DNA of 5,251 nt from NCBI GenBank assembly GCA_003132825.1, contig PKYX01000170.1:1-5251 (forward strand). The letters are read 5' to 3'. The stretch comes from Acidobacteriaceae bacterium. Its GTDB lineage: Bacteria; Acidobacteriota; Terriglobia; Terriglobales; Acidobacteriaceae. The translations under genes were made by a program, and so were the position numbers. Below are positions 1-3,005 of the stretch, one piece after another; the first letter of the stretch is position 1; the number at the start of each line of letters is the position of its first letter. Below the pieces are notes generated by a model, which saw only the letters and a list, made by a program, of their open reading frames with translations, ran no database searches and was not told the origin of the DNA.

Positions 1-219
1 CTGCATGGCCAGGCGCTTGTCGTCGGGGTCGAGCGACGGCCCCTTGGGAACAGCCCAGGACTTGAGCACGCCTTCCATCTCCAGCCGGAAGTCGTAGTGC
101 AGGTGGGTTGCACTGTGCTTCTGCACCACGAAGCGGTGACCGGATTTTTTCTCCAGTTCGGGAGGAGGCTCGGGTGTCTGTTCAAAGCGGCGTTTGCGTT
201 TGTATTCCTCGAGCGGCAC
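1..219 (-). CDS. LigD-like DNA ligase D 3'-phosphoesterase domain, N-terminal fragment
   Basis: The 73 visible residues match the N terminus of the LigD 3'-phosphoesterase (PE) family, which trims 3'-phosphate and 3'-ribonucleotide ends during bacterial non-homologous end joining. The protein opens with [16 protein letters not shown], then [14 protein letters not shown] and [14 protein letters not shown], all hallmarks of the domain. H35, H41, D43 and R45 fall at the spacing of the metal and phosphate-binding residues of Pseudomonas LigD (H42, H48, D50, R52). The chosen start is the GTG at 217-219 because family members begin about five residues before the conserved Y-KRKR-F stretch; the frame stays open upstream and there is no clear Shine-Dalgarno, so the start is uncertain. 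The gene continues past the left edge, so the window cannot show whether this is a stand-alone PE protein or a full LigD with ligase and polymerase domains. No Ku gene is visible. Confidence 0.9.
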   Translation of the reverse strand, partial: MPLEEYKRKRRFEQTPEPPPELEKKSGHRFVVQKHSATHLHYDFRLEMEGVLKSWAVPKGPSLDPDDKRLAMQ

Positions 220-281
220 GAAATCATTTAACCACGAAGGACCGGAGGGAAACGAGGCGGGGGGAAGATAGGGAGGAAACC

Positions 282-314
282 GCCCCGGCGCGTCCGTACG
301 AGACGGGCCGGGGC
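282..314 (-). terminator. GC-rich hairpin downstream of the ABM gene, possible weak terminator
   Basis: Positions 282-289 (GCCCCGGC) pair with 307-314 (GCCGGGGC). After one G/G mismatch, 291-294 (CGTC) pair with 302-305 (GACG), leaving a 7-nt loop. The hairpin starts 6 bp after the stop codon of the minus-strand ABM gene. It is followed on that strand by a pyrimidine-rich stretch (TTTCCTCCCTATCTTCCCC) rather than a true run of U, so intrinsic termination would be weak. It may separate the ABM transcript from the LigD-like gene, which begins about 60 bp further on. Confidence 0.45.
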
Positions 315-320
315 CGAGGA

Positions 321-644
321 TCAAGCCGCCTTGCCGGCGACAATCCGGTGAGTGGTGGAGGTGTCCACGCTGAAGACTTCGATGGTGGGCTCGCGCTTCA
401 GCAGCGGACGGATGCTCTCGAGGATGCGGGTGTAGTTTTCGCGGTGATAGCGCTCCGCGTCTTCTTTCGACTTCCAGAAGGTGAGGGATCGCAGCATCTC
501 TGGATCATTTTCCGAGACTAATCCGATCACGTCGACAAACCCGGCCTGTTTCTGCAGGATGGGCAGCACTTCCTGGCGCAGCTTATGGCTGAGCTCATCT
601 TGTTTTCCTGGTTTGACATGGCAATCCACGGTACGGGTAAACAT
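321..644 (-). CDS. Antibiotic biosynthesis monooxygenase (ABM)-like small protein
   Basis: This 107-residue protein has the size and pattern of ABM-superfamily (dimeric alpha/beta-barrel) proteins. An N-terminal strand ([11 protein letters not shown], residues 3-13) is followed by an amphipathic helix ([16 protein letters not shown]), the GFVDVIGL strand, then [16 protein letters not shown], where the FW-KS-EDAERYH signature is typical, and a C-terminal strand ([14 protein letters not shown]). Family members are cofactor-free oxygenases, haem-degrading enzymes or dimeric stress proteins; the sequence does not tell which, so the substrate is unknown. No signal peptide is visible, so it should be cytoplasmic. 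The ATG at 642-644 is preceded by AAAGGAG with a 10-nt spacer, which supports the start. It is divergent from the Nudix gene and stops 101 bp before the LigD-like start on the same strand. Confidence 0.85.
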   Translation of the reverse strand: MFTRTVDCHVKPGKQDELSHKLRQEVLPILQKQAGFVDVIGLVSENDPEMLRSLTFWKSKEDAERYHRENYTRILESIRPLLKREPTIEVFSVDTSTTHRIVAGKAA

Positions 645-740
645 GAGGGGGAAACTCCTTTCGCAAGGTTGAAGGTTTCAGCCGGCCCGCCGGGGAGCCG
701 CTCGGAAGAACAGCCAGCCACGGCGGGAAAGGTTGGGCAC

Positions 741-756
741 CTACGGGTAGCCCTAC
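741..756. repeat. Operator-like overlapping palindromes CTAC-GG-GTAG-CC-CTAC
   Basis: The sequence CTACGGGTAGCCCTAC consists of two overlapping inverted repeats (CTAC/GTAG and GTAG/CTAC) that share the middle arm. It also forms a direct repeat of CCTACGG at 740-746 and 752-758, 12 bp apart. It sits about 100 bp upstream of the ABM start and just downstream of a possible minus-strand -10 box (768-773). A binding site for a repressor is a reasonable guess, but the repeat is short and could be chance. Confidence 0.3.
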
Positions 757-854
757 GGACGGAAAATATTGTAGTCCCGGTCAATCCCCGGGTTTTGCAC
801 TGGTTGAGGATTTTTCGGCGGCGGATTCCTATTTCTGCACTCTGCTTCTTTGTT

Positions 855-860
855 TAGAAT
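855..860 (+). promoter_or_regulatory. Possible -10 box for the Nudix gene
   Basis: TAGAAT matches five of six bases of the sigma70 -10 consensus and lies 51 bp before the Nudix start codon. No acceptable -35 element is found 16-18 bp upstream, so this is a weak call. Confidence 0.25.
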
Positions 861-863
861 CAC

Positions 864-886
864 TCCCGCCCTGCGCCTGGGCGGGA
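864..886 (+). other. Hairpin in the leader of the Nudix gene
   Basis: TCCCGCCC (864-871) and GGGCGGGA (879-886) form a perfect 8-bp stem with a 7-nt loop, 25 bp before the Nudix ATG. No U-run follows it, so it is not a terminator in the plus direction. It may only be a stable leader structure, or a site read as DNA. Confidence 0.45.
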
Positions 887-911
887 AGCCCCGTTATCCG
901 GCTGGCCAATC

Positions 912-1343
912 ATGAAACGTGAATATCCCGACGCTCCCGTGATCGGGGTCGGAGCCGTCATCGTGGCGGCCGGCCGCGTGGTACTGGTGAAGCGCGGGCA
1001 TGCGCCGCTCCTCGGGCAGTGGTCGATCCCCGGCGGAGGGCTCGAAGTGGGCGAGTTCGTGCGCGCAGCTGCGGCGCGCGAAGCCCACGAGGAGACCGGC
1101 CTGACGGTCGAGCCCACAGAATTGTTAGGGGTCTATGACCGGGTGCTGCGCGACGAAAAAGGCCGAGTGCGCTATCACTACCTGCTCGTGGATTTCTTAT
1201 GCCGCCCGGTGACGGGCGAGGTGAGCGCCGCAGACGATGCCGCCGAAGCCCGCTGGTTCACTCGGGCAGAGCTGGACGAGCTTCCTCTGCCCGAGGATAC
1301 GGCCGAGGTCATCCGCTTGGGACTGGACAGAGCCTCCTGGTGA
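912..1343 (+). CDS. Nudix hydrolase (ADP-ribose pyrophosphatase / MutT-like)
   Basis: This 143-residue cytoplasmic enzyme should hydrolyse a nucleoside diphosphate linked to another moiety, such as ADP-ribose, a modified NTP or a dinucleotide. The Nudix box is complete at residues 42-64 and fits GX5EX7REUXEEXGU exactly: G42, E48, R56, E57, E60, E61, G63, with the catalytic glutamates E60 and E61 coordinating Mg2+. Before it come the usual beta-strand VGAVIVAAGRVVLVKRG and LGQWSIPGG, and after it GLTVEP, LLGVYD and the late EARWFTRAEL motif. The length is typical of small stand-alone members. The overall pattern is closest to the COG1051 group, but the substrate cannot be read from sequence. 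No Shine-Dalgarno is evident before the ATG; the start is kept because MKREYPDAPVIGVGAV is a common opening in the family. The gene converges with the TonB-domain gene, with 19 bp between stops. Confidence 0.93.
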   Translation: MKREYPDAPVIGVGAVIVAAGRVVLVKRGHAPLLGQWSIPGGGLEVGEFVRAAAAREAHEETGLTVEPTELLGVYDRVLRDEKGRVRYHYLLVDFLCRPVTGEVSAADDAAEARWFTRAELDELPLPEDTAEVIRLGLDRASW

Positions 1344-1362
1344 GCCGAATCTGTGGTCCCGC

Positions 1363-2328
1363 TCATCGTCCTTGAAAGTGTAGTTCGAAGCTGGCTTCGG
1401 ACCGATTGGGAGCGCCATTGCAAAGCGCCGGCGTGAAGACCCACTGCTGAATCAGGCCGAGTGCCTCGGCGTTCAGATCAGGCCGCTCGGAGCTCTGCAC
1501 GACCGCGTCGTGCACGCTTCCGTCTCCCCAGATCATCCCCCGCACCATGATATCTGCGTTCCCGCCGCCGTTGCCCGGTTTTGGCTGCGGCATGGAAACG
1601 CCAAATGCGCGCCGATAGGTCGTGCATGCCTTGCGGATCTGAGCGTCAGGGGGAGCCGCCAACACGTTCGGAGTCGCATCCGTCAAGGCGGTCATGGTCT
1701 GCGTGACCTGCATCTTCAGAACGCCGGCATCGGAGTAGCTGATCGTCCCCGGGAACAGCGCTCCGGCGAAGGAAAAGAAATCGCCGTTCTCGATGAAATC
1801 ACTCCCCAGTTTCTCCGAGAGCAGAGTTCCGTTGGCCGAGTCTACGCACAGTTCATTGCTCTCGGTCTTTTCTCCCGCAGTGGTGTCGAATTCGATGCAG
1901 CGCGCCGGGCGGCCGCCCACTTCACGGTTGGCAATGCTGTGGATCACGTCTTCATGATCGAAGCGGACGAGCGCAATCGGCGTGATCCGCAGCAGGCGGT
2001 TGATTTCCGGAGGTGCGATCTGCGGGGTGCCGGCGACCGCGACTTGTCCCCGAGTGAAAACATTCAGCAAGTGGAAGTTACCCAAGTTGTAGTCGTCACG
2101 GCGTCCCGTGCCCTGCATCACGACGCGAGTGAAGGTTCCTTCCTGGATCGAGTCTGCGCCAAACACGCGCAGCGCATCGGTACGCTCCAGATTTGGCAAA
2201 TTGGGGGCCGAGCTCACCCGATTGGCCCGCTCCAACAGTTGGACAGCCTCCTCCCGGACCTGGATGTCCTGGGGAAAACAATGCGGAGACAGCAGAACCA
2301 ATCCGAGCAACATGAGGGCCGGTTTCAT
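1363..2328 (-). CDS. Secreted protein with TonB-like C-terminal domain
   Basis: The start at 2326-2328 is chosen because GGAGG lies 8 nt upstream and the protein then begins with a classical signal peptide (MKPALMLLGLVLL, cleavage probably near residues 17-20). This gives 321 residues; the frame is open further upstream to 2496, but that extension crosses a terminator and lacks a binding site. Residues about 21-240 form a domain I cannot name with confidence; the strand-rich stretch around GGRPARCIEFD and NGTLLSEKLGSDFIENGDFFSF recalls LolA-like periplasmic folds. A Gly/Pro-rich linker (PKPGNGGGN, about 248-257) leads to a TonB C-terminal-like domain (residues about 260-321) with GDGSVHDAVVQSSERPDLNAEA and QQWVFTPA (294-301). 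It lacks the N-terminal membrane anchor and long Pro-rich spacer of a true TonB, so energy transduction is doubtful; a periplasmic or surface role is more likely. No good promoter is seen between the start and the terminator at 2431-2471. Confidence 0.8.
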   Translation of the reverse strand: MKPALMLLGLVLLSPHCFPQDIQVREEAVQLLERANRVSSAPNLPNLERTDALRVFGADSIQEGTFTRVVMQGTGRRDDYNLGNFHLLNVFTRGQVAVAGTPQIAPPEINRLLRITPIALVRFDHEDVIHSIANREVGGRPARCIEFDTTAGEKTESNELCVDSANGTLLSEKLGSDFIENGDFFSFAGALFPGTISYSDAGVLKMQVTQTMTALTDATPNVLAAPPDAQIRKACTTYRRAFGVSMPQPKPGNGGGNADIMVRGMIWGDGSVHDAVVQSSERPDLNAEALGLIQQWVFTPALCNGAPNRSEASFELHFQGR

Positions 2329-2430
2329 CCTACTCACCTCCGGCGGAATCCGTGGCGGGCCTCTCGGGGGACGGCGCGAGCGGCCGTTACTGCGGGGTCT
2401 GGTCGCCTCTGAGCGATCGACAATCTTAAC
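2329..2430 (-). other. Leader of the TonB-domain gene, no clear promoter
   Basis: About 100 bp separate the terminator hairpin from the start codon. Apart from the GGAGG binding site immediately before the gene, I see no -35/-10 pair with plausible spacing; TAAGAT near 2423-2428 is the only -10-like string and it has no partner. Transcription may depend on an alternative sigma factor or on read-through of the upstream terminator. Confidence 0.35.
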
Positions 2431-2471
2431 TGAAAACAGAACGGCCCGCGCATAGTAATCACGCGGGCCGT
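2431..2471 (-). terminator. Rho-independent terminator of the minus-strand RNA
   Basis: ACGGCCCGCG (2441-2450) and CGCGGGCCGT (2462-2471) form a perfect 10-bp GC-rich stem with an 11-nt loop. Read on the minus strand the stem is followed at once by TTCTGTTTTCA, a U-rich tract, as expected for an intrinsic terminator. On the plus strand no U-tract follows. It ends the RNA unit that begins near 2702 and lies 113 bp upstream of the TonB-domain start codon. Confidence 0.8.
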
Positions 2472-2600
2472 CCGGTGGACTGCTTGGATTGACCAAGAGG
2501 TGGTCACTCTAAACGTGGCCCCTTCGGCGAACTCCGGGTCCCGGCCTGACTTGTGGGCCGGGCGGAATCAATCCTGAATCACCGGTCGAGTTGCGAAGTT

Positions 2601-2620
2601 CTTAGAGCGACCGCTCTAAG
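2601..2620 (-). other. Stem-loop overlapping the sORF stop codon
   Basis: CTTAGAGC and GCTCTAAG form a perfect 8-bp stem with a 4-nt loop (GGTC on the minus strand). The TAG stop of the 20-codon ORF (2616-2618) lies in the 5' arm, so a ribosome terminating there would melt the stem. This couples translation of the ORF to the folding of the downstream RNA. Confidence 0.6.
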
Positions 2621-2678
2621 TCTCAGCCACCTCACCTGGTCTTACCGAGCTACAACAATGACCATCAGAACTTGTCAT
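2616..2678 (-). CDS. 20-residue small ORF in the structured RNA (MTSSDGHCCSSVRPGEVAET)
   Basis: The ATG at 2676-2678 is preceded by GGAAAGGAGGTGGTCC ending 2 nt before it. This is almost fully complementary to the 3' end of 16S rRNA, with the core AAGGAGG at ideal distance. The peptide has 20 residues, no hydrophobic segment, a Cys-Cys pair at residues 8-9, a His just before it (H7), and an acidic tail. The TAG stop is inside a stem-loop. It is too short to assign to a family and I do not recognise it. It may be a genuine small protein, for example metal-binding or redox-related because of HCC, or a leader peptide whose translation controls RNA folding. The strength of the binding site is the main argument that it is translated. 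Confidence 0.55.
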   Translation of the reverse strand: MTSSDGHCCSSVRPGEVAET

Positions 2679-2695
2679 CGGACCACCTCCTTTCC
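2679..2695 (-). promoter_or_regulatory. Extended Shine-Dalgarno of the small ORF
   Basis: The minus strand reads GGAAAGGAGGTGGTCC just before the ATG. Its complement on the plus strand (GGACCACCTCCTTT, 2680-2693) differs at a single base from the common bacterial 16S rRNA 3' end (GGATCACCTCCTTT), and that difference still allows a G-U pair. Pairing over about 14 bases is far more than normal genes use. No other gene in the window has a site approaching this. Confidence 0.75.
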
Positions 2696-2708
2696 GGTGT
2701 AATTGCAC

Positions 2709-2736
2709 ATTAGTACGGAAAGCGGGCCGCCGTCAA
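2709..2736 (-). promoter_or_regulatory. Sigma70-like promoter of the minus-strand RNA
   Basis: TTGACG (-35, 2731-2736, 5/6 match) and ACTAAT (-10, 2709-2714, 4/6 match) are separated by 16 bp on the minus strand. Transcription would start near 2702, leaving a leader of about 24 nt before the small ORF, just enough for its Shine-Dalgarno. The good fit of promoter, binding site and terminator supports an autonomous unit. Confidence 0.5.
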
Positions 2737-3005
2737 CTGGCACGAACGGGGCACTGGGATTGTGCAAAAGTCGAAGGGATCCTCCCCACGGTGTGTGTGG
2801 TTGGCCACGGGGTGCGAGGTGGCAGTTCCGGACCGCCAAGGGTGATCAGAAGGGCCTGGAATGGGCAAGGGGCGCCAGGTTTGACCTCTGGCCGCCGCTT
2901 CTACCGATGATCGACAATTTCGATTGGACATCGGTGCACCCGGCGGCTAGAGTTTCTGCTCGTCGCCACTTCATCCAAACGTTAGAATAAGAAGGTGCAG
3001 GCAAG
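2737..3005. other. Intergenic region upstream of the phosphorylase gene
   Basis: No convincing gene is found here; an open frame at 2703-2990 on the plus strand lacks a binding site, overlaps the minus-strand RNA promoter and has no recognisable domain. The region should carry the phosphorylase promoter. Candidates are TTGGAC (2924-2929) with TAGAGT (2948-2953) at 18 bp spacing, which is weak, and a partial sigma54-like site at 2738-2753. A GAAGGTG ribosome binding site lies at 2991-2997. Confidence 0.5.
2738..2753 (+). promoter_or_regulatory. Partial sigma54-like -24/-12 element
   Basis: TGGCACG is a perfect -24 element and the invariant GG (2739-2740) and GC (2751-2752) are separated by exactly 10 bp, as required. 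The -12 half is GGGCA instead of TTGCA, which is a serious deviation. It points towards the phosphorylase gene, about 240 bp away. Confidence 0.2.

Larger units (their letters stand above)
645..911. other. Divergent intergenic region between the ABM and Nudix genes
   Basis: No convincing gene is present in these 267 bases. They should hold the promoters of two diverging genes. For the minus direction, TACAAT (768-773) is a good -10 match, but nothing like TTGACA lies at the right distance; a TTGACC at 779-784 is only 5 nt away. For the plus direction, TAGAAT (855-860) is a 5/6 match to the -10 box with a poor -35. An operator-like repeat lies at 741-756 and a hairpin at 864-886. Confidence 0.6.
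2432..2702 (-). ncRNA. Candidate structured small RNA carrying a 20-codon ORF
   Basis: The minus strand shows a self-contained transcription unit of about 270 nt: a sigma70-like promoter, a short 5' leader, a very strong Shine-Dalgarno, a tiny ORF, several helices, then an intrinsic terminator. The helices, in plus coordinates, are as follows. P1 is 2601-2608/2613-2620 (8 bp, 4-nt loop; its 5' arm contains the ORF stop codon). P2 is 2588-2592/2530-2534 plus 2594-2598/2522-2526 (5+5 bp around an internal loop). Inside P2 lies P3, 2540-2546/2556-2562 (7 bp GC, 9-nt loop). Near the 3' end there are alternative small hairpins at 2483-2506, and then the terminator stem. A 3' segment at 2497-2505 is also perfectly complementary to the Shine-Dalgarno at 2681-2689. 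I do not recognise it as tmRNA, 6S, SRP RNA, RNase P or a common riboswitch. The published acidobacterial Acido-1 motif is a possible match that I cannot test here. Roles open to consideration: trans-acting sRNA, dual-function RNA, or leader/attenuator of the TonB-domain gene. Confidence 0.6.

Noticed and set aside
108..521. 137-codon plus-strand open frame
   Set aside because: It overlaps the LigD-like and ABM genes in antisense and its Arg-rich translation resembles no known family.
1510..2412. 300-codon plus-strand open frame
   Set aside because: It lies antisense to the TonB-domain gene, has an Arg/His-rich composition typical of a shadow frame, no recognisable domain and no ribosome binding site.
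2329..2496. 56-codon N-terminal extension of the TonB-domain protein
   Set aside because: It would cross the terminator, lacks a binding site and puts Arg/Pro-rich residues before an evident signal peptide; the internal ATG at 2328 has GGAGG at 8 nt.
2601..2640. tRNA or TPP riboswitch suggested by a GGCTGAGA string and a short hairpin
   Set aside because: No cloverleaf, T-loop or second conserved TPP block follows, so neither can be supported.
2680..2695. Plus-strand match to the 3' end of 16S rRNA
   Set aside because: Only about 14 bases match and no other 16S sequence precedes it, so it is not an rRNA fragment; it is the complement of a strong Shine-Dalgarno.
2703..2990. 95-codon plus-strand open frame upstream of the phosphorylase
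   Set aside because: Its start lies in the minus-strand RNA promoter, there is no Shine-Dalgarno, and the Gly/Arg/Pro/Trp-rich translation looks non-coding.
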